This document shows positions 17,412 to 28,007 of a stretch of DNA of 64,000 bases, piece after piece. This stretch comes from Sinomicrobium kalidii. GTDB taxonomy: Bacteria; Bacteroidota; Bacteroidia; Flavobacteriales; Flavobacteriaceae. Numbering within the stretch: the first letter of the stretch is position 1; every line of letters starts with the position of its first letter. The stretch covers positions 1,798,001 through 1,862,000 of the forward strand of contig NZ_CP089211.1 in the NCBI RefSeq assembly GCF_021183825.1, given 5' to 3'. Both the position numbers and the translations under genes were made by a program. The notes under the pieces were generated by a model. The model saw only the letters and a list, made by a program, of their open reading frames with translations, ran no database searches and was not told where the DNA came from.

Positions 17412-20276
17412 ATGAAAAACCTAAAAAAACTATTGAATTTATTGGTACTGTTGATCTTTGCGGCATGTGCCGAGTCTCCCTATCAAAAGACCGATGATGG
17501 TGTCATTATCAATCTAAAACAACAACAGGAAACCGGGACCCGAAAGGTTCGTTTGCAGGTGTTGGGAGACGAACTGATCCATGTTTCCGCTACCCCCGAA
17601 AAAGAATTTCCCCGGGATTCCAGCCTGATCATTGTTCCGGGACTTCAGACAGTTCCCTTCTCCATAGAGGATATCGGTGATTCCATCACCCTGAGCACGG
17701 CAAAGCTGAAAGCAACAGTATCCAAATCGGATGGCGGCATACGGTTCAAAGATAAAGCCGGCAAGGTAATACTGGCCGAAAAGCAAGGCGGGGGCAGGTT
17801 ATTTACGCCTATTGAAGCAGGTGATACAAAAGGCTACTCGATAAGGCAGCTGTTCGAATCTCCCGACGACGAAGCCTTTTATGGCCTGGGGCAGCACCAG
17901 TCCGATGAGTTCAATTATAAGGGTAAGAGTGAAGAACTTTTCCAGTACAACACCAAGGTTTCCGTACCTTTCATTATTTCCAACAAGAACTACGGCCTCC
18001 TGTGGGACAGCTATTCCTTAAGCCGTTTTGGCGACAGCCGGGAGTACAGGCAATTGAATGAAACATTTACATTATATGACAAAGAAGGGCAACAGGGCGG
18101 GTTAACAGGCACCTACGTATCCCCGGCCCCGGAAAGACCACGATTGGAACGCAAAGAAGAGTCCCTCTATTTTGAAGATATAAAGACCATAAGGAATTTA
18201 CCTGAAAATTTCCCCTTAAAAGAAGCCGATGTAACCTACGAAGGCACTATTGAAGCACAGCATGACGGCACCTACCGGTTTATCCTGTATTATGCCGGTT
18301 ATGTCAAGGTTTACCTGAACGACGAATTGGTGGTGCCCGAACGCTGGCGGACCGCCTGGAACCCGAACAGCTATAAATTTACTTTTGATCTGGAATCCGG
18401 TAAAAAGGTCCCCTTACGCATCGAGTGGAAACCCGACGGGGGAAAATCGTATTTTGGTCTGAGGGTGCAACCGCCGCTGGAAGAAGAAGAACAGGACAGC
18501 CAGATATGGTGGAGCGAGATGAACAAGAAAATAGATTACTACTTTGTATACGGCGAATCCATGGACGAGATCATCGGGGGCTACCGGACCCTGACCGGAA
18601 AATCCCGGATCATGCCCAAATGGGCCATGGGCTTCTGGCAGAGCCGGGAAAGATACAAGACCCAGGACGAAATATTGGGTACACTTAAAGAATTCCGGGA
18701 CCGTAAAATTCCGATCGACAATATTGTCCTCGACTGGAACCACTGGCCCGAAGACGCCTGGGGAAGTCATGAATTTGATAAAAGCCGCTTCCCGGACCCG
18801 AAGGCCATGGTAGATTCCATCCATGCCATGCACGGGAAAATGATGATCTCCGTGTGGCCCAAGTTTTATGCGACCACCGAGCACTACAAGGAGTTTGACA
18901 GTAAAGGCTGGATGTACCGGCAGGCCGTGAAAGACAGCATCCGGGACTGGGTGGGACCCGGGTACGTAGGCTCATTCTACGATGCCTATGCTCCCGGTGC
19001 CCGGAAGCTGTTCTGGAACCAGATATACGAACATTACTACCCACTGGGCATAGATGCGTGGTGGATGGATGCCAGCGAACCGAATATACTCGACTGTACG
19101 GATATGGAATACCGCAAAGCACTTTCTGGCCCTACGGCCCTGGGCTCTTCCACAGAATATTTTAACGCTTATGCACTGATGAATGCAGAAGCGATTTATG
19201 AAGGGCAACGCAGTGTAGACCCCGATAAACGCGTGTTTTTACTAACCCGTTCCGGCTTTGCCGGGTTACAGCGATATTCCACGGCCACATGGAGCGGTGA
19301 TATTGCCACCCGCTGGGAAGATATGAAAGCCCAGATCTCTGCCGGGCTTAATTTTGCCATGAGTGGTATTCCCTATTGGACCATGGATATCGGGGGCTTT
19401 TGTGTGGAGAGCAGGTATGTCGGGGCACAACTGGAATACGACAGAAGCGGAAAGGAAAATGCCGACCTGAAGGAATGGCGCGAACTCAATGCCCGGTGGT
19501 ATCAGTTCGGTGCCTTTGCACCCTTATACCGGGCACACGGGCAGTTCCCGTATCGCGAACCCTGGCATATTGCTCCCGAAGGGCATCCTGCATACGACGC
19601 CATACTGTACTATACCGATCTGCGCTACCGGTTAATGCCCTATATCTATACCCTGTCCGGAATGACCTATTTTGACGATTACACCATGATGCGGCCCCTG
19701 GTCATGGATTTCGGGGATGACAAAAAGGTAGAAAATATAAGCGACCAGTTTATGTTCGGCCCCGCATTTATGGTATGCCCCGTTTATCAATACCAGGCAC
19801 GAAGCCGGGAAGTTTATTTTCCCGATGGAACAAACTGGTATGATTTCTACACCGGACAATCCGTAACGGGCGGACAGCAGTTAAAAGTGGATGCCCCCTA
19901 TGAACGTATCCCCCTGTATATCCGTGAAGGTGCCATCATCCCCATAGGTCCGGATATACAGTATAGTGATGAGAAACCGGCAGAAACCATTGTTCTATAT
20001 GTTTACCGGGGACAAAACGGCAGCTTTACACTATACGAAGACGAAGGGGTAAACTACAATTACGAAAAAGTGAATTATTCAACCATCTCTTTTAATTATA
20101 ATGACACCGAGGGGACGCTTACCATAGGAGAACGAAAAGGAGCATTTGACGGGATGCTCAGGGAAAGGAAATTTATCATTGTTCCGGTGAGCAGGGAAGA
20201 CCCCAGGTCATTTCAATACACCGATCAGGGCAAGCAGGTAAATTATGACGGGAAACAACAGATCATAGAATTGTAA
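17412..20276 (+). CDS. GH31 alpha-xylosidase with PA14 insert, lipoprotein
   Basis: A 954-residue GH31 enzyme. The ATG at 17412 is used because it begins the lipoprotein signal (LLIFAAC); the upstream extension begins at TTG. The N-terminal GH31 beta-sandwich is interrupted by a PA14 domain (about residues 265-355, EGTIEAQHDGTYRF ... GGKSYFGLR). The barrel carries the nucleophile Asp553 in WWMDASEPN and the acid/base Asp630 in TWSGDIATRWEDM. A PA14-bearing GH31 with WMDASEP matches alpha-xylosidases that remove non-reducing-end xylose from xyloglucan oligosaccharides. It is the first gene of the plus-strand locus, 52 bp ahead of the regulator, and should act in the periplasm or at the membrane on imported oligosaccharides. 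Confidence 0.93.
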   Translation: MKNLKKLLNLLVLLIFAACAESPYQKTDDGVIINLKQQQETGTRKVRLQVLGDELIHVSATPEKEFPRDSSLIIVPGLQTVPFSIEDIGDSITLSTAKLKATVSKSDGGIRFKDKAGKVILAEKQGGGRLFTPIEAGDTKGYSIRQLFESPDDEAFYGLGQHQSDEFNYKGKSEELFQYNTKVSVPFIISNKNYGLLWDSYSLSRFGDSREYRQLNETFTLYDKEGQQGGLTGTYVSPAPERPRLERKEESLYFEDIKTIRNLPENFPLKEADVTYEGTIEAQHDGTYRFILYYAGYVKVYLNDELVVPERWRTAWNPNSYKFTFDLESGKKVPLRIEWKPDGGKSYFGLRVQPPLEEEEQDSQIWWSEMNKKIDYYFVYGESMDEIIGGYRTLTGKSRIMPKWAMGFWQSRERYKTQDEILGTLKEFRDRKIPIDNIVLDWNHWPEDAWGSHEFDKSRFPDPKAMVDSIHAMHGKMMISVWPKFYATTEHYKEFDSKGWMYRQAVKDSIRDWVGPGYVGSFYDAYAPGARKLFWNQIYEHYYPLGIDAWWMDASEPNILDCTDMEYRKALSGPTALGSSTEYFNAYALMNAEAIYEGQRSVDPDKRVFLLTRSGFAGLQRYSTATWSGDIATRWEDMKAQISAGLNFAMSGIPYWTMDIGGFCVESRYVGAQLEYDRSGKENADLKEWRELNARWYQFGAFAPLYRAHGQFPYREPWHIAPEGHPAYDAILYYTDLRYRLMPYIYTLSGMTYFDDYTMMRPLVMDFGDDKKVENISDQFMFGPAFMVCPVYQYQARSREVYFPDGTNWYDFYTGQSVTGGQQLKVDAPYERIPLYIREGAIIPIGPDIQYSDEKPAETIVLYVYRGQNGSFTLYEDEGVNYNYEKVNYSTISFNYNDTEGTLTIGERKGAFDGMLRERKFIIVPVSREDPRSFQYTDQGKQVNYDGKQQIIEL

Positions 20277-20328
20277 TTGTTACATTTTTTATATCTTAGG
20301 CGGCCCTGGTTTTCAATGAGGCAAGGAG

Positions 20329-23300
20329 ATGAGAGCATTTATCAAAATATTAGGCATACTTGTGATGGGGCTGATGGCTACCATTCGGACCACAGGGCAA
20401 TCTCCTTACATATTCCATCACCTCACCACAGGAGACGGGCTTTCCAATAGTCATGTCGGTGCTGTTTTAAAGGATAGTTACGGGTTTTTATGGGTAGGAA
20501 CGGCGTCAGGATTGAACCGTTATGATGGCTATGGATTTAAAACCTACACCGCAAGACCCGGGGAGCCCGGTACGATGTCTGCAAATAACATTTGGGGACT
20601 ACAGGAAGACGGTCTGGGCAATATCTGGGTCAGGAGCTTCACTTATATGGTGTATAACCGCGACAAGGACAATTTCATTACGGATGTCCCCGGGTTTTTG
20701 CAGGATCTGGGTATTTCCGTAGACCGCAATTATAAAGTTTACGTAGACAGGGAAAAGGACCTGTGGGTGATGAGCGGACAAAAAGTATACCTGTACGATA
20801 CCCGTAAAGAAGCCCTGAAGGTCTTTAACATCAAAATACGGGTGGATGAAGTGGTCACCGTCGAGTTAAGCGATAACGGGAATACCTTGTATGGCATGTT
20901 GAAGCCGGGATTTTTGTGGCAGATGGATAAACACACCGGCAGACAGCGGGTACTTGAATTACAGCATATCGCAACCCCCGGATTATATAACAAAATATAC
21001 GCCGATAGCCATGGCGGGTTATGGCTGTTGTCCGGTAAAACCGACCTGATCTACTACCGGAAAAGCCCGGACTCGGATTGGGAGAAATTGTTGTTGAGTT
21101 CCGTTAGCGGGGCCAGGCGCAATAAAATATTAAATATGCTGGACGATGAGAACGGCCGTATCTGGATAGGCACCGACCACGACGGATTGTTCATATATGA
21201 CCGGGCTACCGGAGCACTTACCAATCTATCGGAAGACCCGGCAATAAATTCTTCGATCGCATCCGATAATATTGCCTGCCTGTATAAAGATGATAACGGA
21301 ATTATATGGATAGGCCACAACAAGAAAGGCATTTCGTATTATCACCATAGCTTTCGTAACATCGTAAATGAAGAACATCCGGATTGCAGGAATGTCAGCG
21401 TCATATTAGAAGACCGGCAAGGCAATACCTGGCTGGGTACAGACGGAAACGGGTTATTCCTGAAAGAGAAAACAAAAGAAAATAAGATCAGGAAACTACC
21501 CTTGCAAAGTGATGTTATCGTTTCTTTACTGGAAGACCGTAAAGGACGGATATGGATCGGGACCTATATAGATGGCCTTTTTTGCTATGAGAACGGAAAG
21601 TTCAGTCACTTCACCAAAGACAACAGCGCACTGGTCTCCGACGACATCTGGAATTTGCAGGAAGATCGATATGGGAATTTATGGATAGGGACCCTTGGTG
21701 GAGGGATACAATGCCTCCGTAATGAAGAAGAGAACATGAATGCCCTCTCCACGGTGTGCGAACAGACGAAACACCCTATGGACATGTATTACGACAACGG
21801 GGACAAGCTGTACATCGGTACGGTCTACGGGCTCTATGTAGTCGATATTACCACCGGCGGCCATGTCGTCCATACGGGAAACAAGCGGGGAACACAGCAT
21901 TTCAATAAAATGCTGATATCCAGCGTATATAAAGATTCGAAAGACAACATCTGGCTGGGGCATCTGGAAGGGCTGACATTATGGGATCTGAAGAAGGATA
22001 CACTCTACTTCATGGATAAAGACACAGGTCTTACCGATAATCTCATCCAGGGTATTATTGAAGATGATCACAGGAATATATGGGTGACCACAAGTAATGG
22101 CCTGTCCATTCTCTCCGCCGAACGTGATAGCCGGGATGTGATGAAGATCAGCTATAGGAATTTCTCTTCCAGAGACGGGTTCAAGGACAATCATTTTAAT
22201 AATAATGCTATTTATAAACTCCGTAACGGAGATATTCTTTTGGGAGGAGTTGAAGGACTAACCGTTGTGAACCCGAACAAAATGGCGGAAAAAAACAGAT
22301 CTCCTGCCCAAGTGATCTTTACAGGGCTGAGCGTGGGGAACAGCAGTGTTAAAGTAGATTCGCTCTATAAAGGAAATAAGCTGTTGAAACACCCGATGGA
22401 ACAGACGGACTCACTGACGTTCCGGCATAACGACAAGCAGATCACCATACAATTCACCACCGGCGACCTGCTGCACGCCGACAAGGTGAAATATGCTTAT
22501 AAACTGGAAGGATTTGACACACAGTGGCTCTACACACAAGACCATAAAATTATGTTTTCCTCCCTGGCCCCCGGCAGTTACAGGCTCCTTGTCAAAGCCG
22601 GCAACAGTGATGGTGTATGGAATGGTGAGGCTTCTGTGCTGAATATAACGGTTACCCCGCCCTTTTACCTGTCGGGATGGGCAATCGCTCTGTATGCCGT
22701 ATTGGCTATCGGTCTTATCTCGTTCATTGTTTATCGGATCAGGAAACATCATCGCCGCAAATTCGAACAGCAAAGAATACAATTGAGGCGCAAGCAGGAA
22801 GCCAGTCTCAATGAAATGAAACTCAGGTTCTTTACAAACATAAGTCACGATCTTCGCACCCCGCTTACACTTATCACCACCCCGTTACAGGCCATATTGA
22901 ACCAGGAACTGGAAGTGGGTTTACGCAAAAAACTGAACACGATAAACAAGAATGCAGAACAATTACTGACACTGATCAATTCTTTGCTCGATTTCCGTAA
23001 ACTCGACACAGACGCCGAATCCCTGCACTTGCGGCAAGGTAATTTCGTGGTTTTTATGGAAGAAGTATGTGCGCCCTTCCATGCGTATGCCGTTGATCGT
23101 CATATCAATTTTTCCTTTTCCGGGGAACTAAAAAAACTTTCCATGCAGTTCGATCCGGATAAAGTGCAGAAGATAATGCTGAACCTGCTTTCCAACGCCT
23201 TCAAATTCACACAGGAAGGAGGCGAGATCGATGTCCGTGTGTACTGGGAAGAAGACCATGTATGCGTCGATGTTACGGACTCCGGCCCGGGTATTGGGGA

Positions 23301-24324
23301 TACCCATAAAAAACACATTTTTGAACGGTTTTACCAGGGGCCGCAACTACAGGAAAAGACAGGCAGCGGTATCGGCCTTCATATCGTAAGCGAATATGTA
23401 CGTATGCACGGGGGCACCATTGCCGTAAAGGACAACATACCGCAGGGCAGTACGTTCACGTTTACACTGCCGGTAACCGAAACCGGGGAGACGGAAGAAC
23501 TGAGTCCCGAAGAAGTCTCTGTGGATGATATTGCGGAACAGGTAGAAGACATGCAAGGCATGCCCGGATGTCCGGTATTGCTGTTCGTTGACGATAATAA
23601 GGATCTATGCGAATTTATGGAAGACAGCCTGTCTGACGAATATACCGTACTGCTTGCTAATAACGGCCGGGAAGCATTAGCACAGCTGGAAAAACACGAC
23701 ATTAACGTAGTGGTAAGTGATGTGATGATGCCCCTTATGGACGGAATAGAGCTTTGCAACCGCATCAAGACAAACATACAATGGTCTCATATTCCCGTGA
23801 TCCTGCTCACCGCCCGTACAGCCGAAGAATATGAAATAAAAGGGCTGGAAGTGGGAGCCGATGATTACCTGACCAAACCTTTCAATTTTAACCTGCTGAA
23901 ATTGCGCATCCGCAAATTCCTGGAGTGGACGGAAAAGTGCCATCTTTCATTCAGTCAAAAGATCGATGTCTCTCCCGGCGAAATTACCATCACCCCCCTG
24001 GACCAGCAACTGATAGAAAAGGCCATTAAAGTGGTGGAAGAACATATCGCTGACCCGGAATTTTCCGTGGAGGAACTGGGCAGCGAGGTCGGGCTCAGCA
24101 GGAGCCATTTATATAAAAAGCTGATGAGCATCACCGGAAAAGGACCGGCTGAGTTTATCCGCACCATCCGCCTGAAACGAGGCCGGCAACTTCTGGAAAA
24201 AAGCCAGATGCAAATTGCAGAAGTGGCTTATAGTGTGGGCTTTAATTCGCCAAAACGGTTTACCATCAACTTCAAAAATGAATTCGGTATCTCACCTTCG
24301 GAATACCTGCGCAGCATAAAATAA
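20329..24324 (+). CDS. Hybrid two-component system regulator (HTCS)
   Basis: A 1331-residue sensor-regulator fused in one chain. After a signal peptide come two seven-bladed-type propeller domains made of reg_prop repeats (for example WVGTASGLNRYD, WIGTDHDGLFIYD, WIGTLGGGIQCL), a Y_Y_Y domain (about residues 700-775) and a transmembrane helix near 781-803. The cytoplasmic part has a HisKA domain with the phospho-acceptor His840 (FFTNISHDLRTPLTL), an HATPase domain (about 935-1050, DSGPGIG and GSGIGLHIV), a receiver with Asp1131 (VVSDVMMPLMDG), and an AraC-type HTH at about 1230-1331. HTCS proteins bind an oligosaccharide in the periplasm and switch on the neighbouring locus. Here it lies directly before the SusC gene and probably senses xyloglucan oligosaccharides. 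An AAGGAG lies unusually close to the ATG. Confidence 0.96.
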   Translation: MRAFIKILGILVMGLMATIRTTGQSPYIFHHLTTGDGLSNSHVGAVLKDSYGFLWVGTASGLNRYDGYGFKTYTARPGEPGTMSANNIWGLQEDGLGNIWVRSFTYMVYNRDKDNFITDVPGFLQDLGISVDRNYKVYVDREKDLWVMSGQKVYLYDTRKEALKVFNIKIRVDEVVTVELSDNGNTLYGMLKPGFLWQMDKHTGRQRVLELQHIATPGLYNKIYADSHGGLWLLSGKTDLIYYRKSPDSDWEKLLLSSVSGARRNKILNMLDDENGRIWIGTDHDGLFIYDRATGALTNLSEDPAINSSIASDNIACLYKDDNGIIWIGHNKKGISYYHHSFRNIVNEEHPDCRNVSVILEDRQGNTWLGTDGNGLFLKEKTKENKIRKLPLQSDVIVSLLEDRKGRIWIGTYIDGLFCYENGKFSHFTKDNSALVSDDIWNLQEDRYGNLWIGTLGGGIQCLRNEEENMNALSTVCEQTKHPMDMYYDNGDKLYIGTVYGLYVVDITTGGHVVHTGNKRGTQHFNKMLISSVYKDSKDNIWLGHLEGLTLWDLKKDTLYFMDKDTGLTDNLIQGIIEDDHRNIWVTTSNGLSILSAERDSRDVMKISYRNFSSRDGFKDNHFNNNAIYKLRNGDILLGGVEGLTVVNPNKMAEKNRSPAQVIFTGLSVGNSSVKVDSLYKGNKLLKHPMEQTDSLTFRHNDKQITIQFTTGDLLHADKVKYAYKLEGFDTQWLYTQDHKIMFSSLAPGSYRLLVKAGNSDGVWNGEASVLNITVTPPFYLSGWAIALYAVLAIGLISFIVYRIRKHHRRKFEQQRIQLRRKQEASLNEMKLRFFTNISHDLRTPLTLITTPLQAILNQELEVGLRKKLNTINKNAEQLLTLINSLLDFRKLDTDAESLHLRQGNFVVFMEEVCAPFHAYAVDRHINFSFSGELKKLSMQFDPDKVQKIMLNLLSNAFKFTQEGGEIDVRVYWEEDHVCVDVTDSGPGIGDTHKKHIFERFYQGPQLQEKTGSGIGLHIVSEYVRMHGGTIAVKDNIPQGSTFTFTLPVTETGETEELSPEEVSVDDIAEQVEDMQGMPGCPVLLFVDDNKDLCEFMEDSLSDEYTVLLANNGREALAQLEKHDINVVVSDVMMPLMDGIELCNRIKTNIQWSHIPVILLTARTAEEYEIKGLEVGADDYLTKPFNFNLLKLRIRKFLEWTEKCHLSFSQKIDVSPGEITITPLDQQLIEKAIKVVEEHIADPEFSVEELGSEVGLSRSHLYKKLMSITGKGPAEFIRTIRLKRGRQLLEKSQMQIAEVAYSVGFNSPKRFTINFKNEFGISPSEYLRSIK

Positions 24325-24827
24325 CGTGAAGAATGTTTAAGTTGTTCCGGTCAAAAGCATTGAATTGTAAAAAAGATTTCCTCTACTTCGACTAGGCTCA
24401 ATACAACGCCTTTAGACAAAGGGAGGTGGACAAACTTTCGTTTGGTCGGAGGGTTTGATAACCCAAGCTATAGGTATTGTATAAAAGTTTGAGGTTAAGC
24501 CCAGGGTATGGGCTGGGTCAAACTCCCCGTCCTGCAAGCGGGACACCCCTACTTTGGCTTTGCTCAGCACAGGCCTTCGTCTGAAGAGGGAAGCCTTTTT
24601 CTTATCCATTACTCACGTTAAAATAGAACGGTTTCTTAGAAACTGTATTAATTTTTTAACAATACATTATAAAATAGGCCGGATTTTTATCAAAATATGG
24701 AAGAATAACACATTGCTCTCCCTTATTAAAAACATGGCGAACCCTGTCTAGGCAGCGGAATTGATACTTTCACGACTTTGAACGACCGTTAAAAGGTCAA
24801 CTATTAAAAAACCAAAACCACTATTTT
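24325..24827. other. Hairpin-rich intergenic region before SusC
   Basis: About 500 bases between HTCS and SusC with no gene. Short hairpins include CCTTT/AAAGG (24409-24422), CAAAC/GTTTG (24431-24444) and AGCCCA/TGGGCT (24498-24514), in a stretch that resembles a dispersed Bacteroidota intergenic repeat. A small GACC/GGTC inverted pair lies at 24784-24798, about 30 bp before the SusC start. This region should hold the HTCS-controlled promoter. Confidence 0.5.
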
Positions 24828-27800
24828 ATGAAGACGTGTACACGTATTAAATGGCCGGGTAAGAGGCTGAGGCGCTCTCTTGTTCCGTTGCTGATGAATT
24901 TGTGGATGGTCCCTGTTCTCGGGCAGGCCATCCAGGTATCGGGGGTAGTAACCTCAGGTGAGGATAAAGAACTGCTTCCGGGGGTTAATATTGTTGTTAA
25001 AGGAACCAACAAGGGAACTGTTACCGACTTTGACGGGAACTATTCCATAGAAGTTCCCTCTCCCGAAGCCGTCCTGGTATTCAGTTCCATAGGCTTTGTC
25101 TCAAAAGAGGTTGTCGTCGGACAGAAATCGGTAATCAATGTTGCCCTGTATACCGATATGACCGCCCTGGATGAAGTGGTAGTCATCGGGTACGGAACCA
25201 CAAAACGAAAGGACATTACAGGCTCTATTTCGTCGATAACCGGTGAGGACCTCCGGAAGACCAGTCCTGTTACAATGGACCAGGCCCTGCAGGGAAAAGT
25301 TCCCGGGCTTGTGGTACAACAGGTTTCGGGGCAACCGGGCGGAGCAGTATCTGTTCAGGTCAGGGGCTTGTCTTCGTTCGGGTCATCCGATCCCCTGTAC
25401 GTCATAGACGGTGTTATTATAAACAACACGGCCACTCTCGGTTCCGGCACCAATCCCCTGGCCGGAATAAACCCGTCTGAGATCGAGTCTATCGATGTTT
25501 TAAAAGATGCATCCGCTACGGCCATTTATGGTTCGCAGGCTACCAATGGAGTTATCGTAATTACTACAAAAAGGGGAAAAGATGCCCCGCCCAGTATTAA
25601 TTATGAATTTTATACGGGCTTTCAACAACTTCCGAACAGGTTGCCTCTTATGAATTTGCAGGAATATGCTACTTTCATCAATGAACGAAATACGGGACTG
25701 GGCTGGGGCTTCGATGAAAGACCGGAGTTTGTCAATCCCCAATATCTGGGCAAGGGAACAGACTGGCAGGATGAACTATTCAGAAACGCGCCGGTCAGCA
25801 ATCACACCATTACGGTCAAAGGAGGCGATAAAAGAACGCAATACCTGCTTTCCGGTTCCTATTTTGAGCAGGAGGGCATTGCCCTGGGATCTGATTTCAA
25901 AAGAATGTCGGTACGGCTTAACCTGGATAACCAGACAACCGATTGGTTAAAAATAGGAACAAGCCTTCAACTGGCAAACATCAAGGAAAATGTCAACTCC
26001 ACCAGTTCGAATGTGATCCGCACGGCACTCAGTCAAACACCCGATATTTCCGTGAGAAATGCCGACGGTAGCTGGGGCGGTGCTTATAACCCGAACGGCT
26101 GGGTGAACAATACGGTAAATCCGTATGCCATAGCCCTTATCAATAAAGATCGCGCAAGGCGGAAGCAAATTTTCGGCAATGCTTACGCTGAGATCACATT
26201 TACAAAAGACCTGGTACTGAGAAATGAGATCACGGGAAGCTTTTCCATGGCTACACAGGACAGGTTTTTTCCGAGTTATAAAATGGGGCTTGTGGAAAGA
26301 ACCATCAATGAAGGCTCCTATACCTTCGCACAAAGCTATAATTCAACCATACGAAATTACCTCACCTATTCCCGCTTGTTCGTCGACAGGTACAATATGA
26401 ACGTCATGGTGGGACACGAAGCACAGCTGAACAAATCCGAAAACGTAGCTGCGGGCCGTACCAACTTCCCCTCCAATAACGTACAGGTGATCAGCGGCGG
26501 CGATCCCAATACCGCTACAAATTCGGGGATTAAGACCCACAGTGCACTGGAATCGTATTTCGGGCGGATAAATTTCGGAATGGATGATAAATACCTGTTG
26601 ACCAGCAACGTCCGGGTAGACGGTTCTTCAAAGTTTGCTGCGGGAAACCGGTGGGTAACAACCTATTCGTGGGCCCTTGCCTGGAAAATGAATAATGAGG
26701 CATTCCTGAAGGATGTAGAAAAAATAAATGAATTAAAACTACGGGCCGGTTACGGACTGACGAACAATCAGAATATAAGGGATTATGCCTATACCTCCAC
26801 ATTGGCTACGGTGACTACAGGTCTTTCCGGAATATCCCAGATTACCAGTAACATGGCAAACCCCTATGTAGAATGGGAAAAGACAAAATACACCAATATC
26901 GGTCTTGACGGAACATTCTTTAACTGGCGTCTCAACTTCTCGGTAGATTTTTACAACAGGGACACCGATGGCCTTTTGATGCAGATTCCGTTGCCATTAT
27001 ACTCAGGAACAGCTACCGGCTATTCCCCCGGTTCGATAGCATCTCCTTACGTAAATGTCGGTCAGATCAATAATAAGGGATTCGACCTTAGAATAAGTTC
27101 TAAAAATTTTAACGGGGAAGATTTTTCATGGACAACAGATCTCACCGTATCCCATAACATCAATAAGATCAAAAAACTCAATACCGAAGGCGCTTCATTA
27201 GACGGACAGTACAGCAAAACCACCGTAGGAAGATCGATAGGTGAATTTTACGGATATGTGGTAGAAGGGGTTTTTGCGAATGCGGAGGATTTTGAGACGC
27301 ATGCCATACCTGTGAGAAACGGGGAAAAGCTTAATATTGGCCCGGCAGGAGGAAGTATCTGGTATGGCGACCTGATGTTTAAGGATTTCAATGGCGACGG
27401 GATCATTGACGAACGCGATCAGACCTATCTGGGGTCGCCGATCCCCAAGTACCAGGTGGGACTTAATAATACATTTTCTTATAAGAACTTCGACCTGAAT
27501 ATATTTTTCAACGCCAATTACGGGAACAAGGTGTTTAACCAGCTGCGTATCAACGGAGAATATCCCGGAACCAGTTTCGGTTACCTCAAGGCATTAAACA
27601 ACTACGCTAAACTTGCGCTGATAGACCCGGACGGATCAGACAGTGACGTTAACAATGTTTATGTTACCAATCCCGATACCAGGATCGTAGGTATCAGAAA
27701 TGATAATACAAACGATAATAACAGAACTTCAGATAAATTTATCGAAGACGGATCTTTTATCCGGTGTAAAAACATTTCCTTAGGGTACACCTTTCCCAAA

Positions 27801-27995
27801 GAGCTCACGCAAAAAATACATATCAATTCCCTTCGGATTTACGCGAATGTTACCAATGCATTTATCATTACCAAATACAAAGGAATGGATCCCGAGATCG
27901 GGTCCTGGGATCCGCTTAACGCCGGTGTGGACAATGGTTTCTATCCCCAGTCGCGTGTATTTTCGGTTGGTGCAAGCATTACTCTTAACAAATAA
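24828..27995 (+). CDS. SusC-like TonB-dependent transporter of the xyloglucan locus
   Basis: A 1055-residue SusC-family outer-membrane transporter. The N terminus has a signal segment (residues about 15-33), then a carboxypeptidase-D regulatory-like domain (VSGVVTSGEDKELLPGVNIV), the DEVVVIGYGTTKRKDITGS box, and a TonB plug with LQGKVPGLVVQQVSGQPGG, YVIDGVIINN and ATAIYGSQATNGVIVITTKRG. The barrel follows. With the SusD 12 bp downstream it should import xyloglucan oligosaccharides released at the surface. Expression is expected under the HTCS encoded just upstream. It is a different lineage from the SusC at 11.2-14.3 kb. Confidence 0.96.
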   Translation: MKTCTRIKWPGKRLRRSLVPLLMNLWMVPVLGQAIQVSGVVTSGEDKELLPGVNIVVKGTNKGTVTDFDGNYSIEVPSPEAVLVFSSIGFVSKEVVVGQKSVINVALYTDMTALDEVVVIGYGTTKRKDITGSISSITGEDLRKTSPVTMDQALQGKVPGLVVQQVSGQPGGAVSVQVRGLSSFGSSDPLYVIDGVIINNTATLGSGTNPLAGINPSEIESIDVLKDASATAIYGSQATNGVIVITTKRGKDAPPSINYEFYTGFQQLPNRLPLMNLQEYATFINERNTGLGWGFDERPEFVNPQYLGKGTDWQDELFRNAPVSNHTITVKGGDKRTQYLLSGSYFEQEGIALGSDFKRMSVRLNLDNQTTDWLKIGTSLQLANIKENVNSTSSNVIRTALSQTPDISVRNADGSWGGAYNPNGWVNNTVNPYAIALINKDRARRKQIFGNAYAEITFTKDLVLRNEITGSFSMATQDRFFPSYKMGLVERTINEGSYTFAQSYNSTIRNYLTYSRLFVDRYNMNVMVGHEAQLNKSENVAAGRTNFPSNNVQVISGGDPNTATNSGIKTHSALESYFGRINFGMDDKYLLTSNVRVDGSSKFAAGNRWVTTYSWALAWKMNNEAFLKDVEKINELKLRAGYGLTNNQNIRDYAYTSTLATVTTGLSGISQITSNMANPYVEWEKTKYTNIGLDGTFFNWRLNFSVDFYNRDTDGLLMQIPLPLYSGTATGYSPGSIASPYVNVGQINNKGFDLRISSKNFNGEDFSWTTDLTVSHNINKIKKLNTEGASLDGQYSKTTVGRSIGEFYGYVVEGVFANAEDFETHAIPVRNGEKLNIGPAGGSIWYGDLMFKDFNGDGIIDERDQTYLGSPIPKYQVGLNNTFSYKNFDLNIFFNANYGNKVFNQLRINGEYPGTSFGYLKALNNYAKLALIDPDGSDSDVNNVYVTNPDTRIVGIRNDNTNDNNRTSDKFIEDGSFIRCKNISLGYTFPKELTQKIHINSLRIYANVTNAFIITKYKGMDPEIGSWDPLNAGVDNGFYPQSRVFSVGASITLNK

Positions 27996-28007
27996 AAACA
28001 GAAAACC

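Noticed and set aside
24340-24620. Coding remnant or riboswitch between HTCS and SusC
   Set aside because: Several short hairpins occur, but no known riboswitch core or coherent frame is seen. It looks more like a dispersed intergenic repeat.
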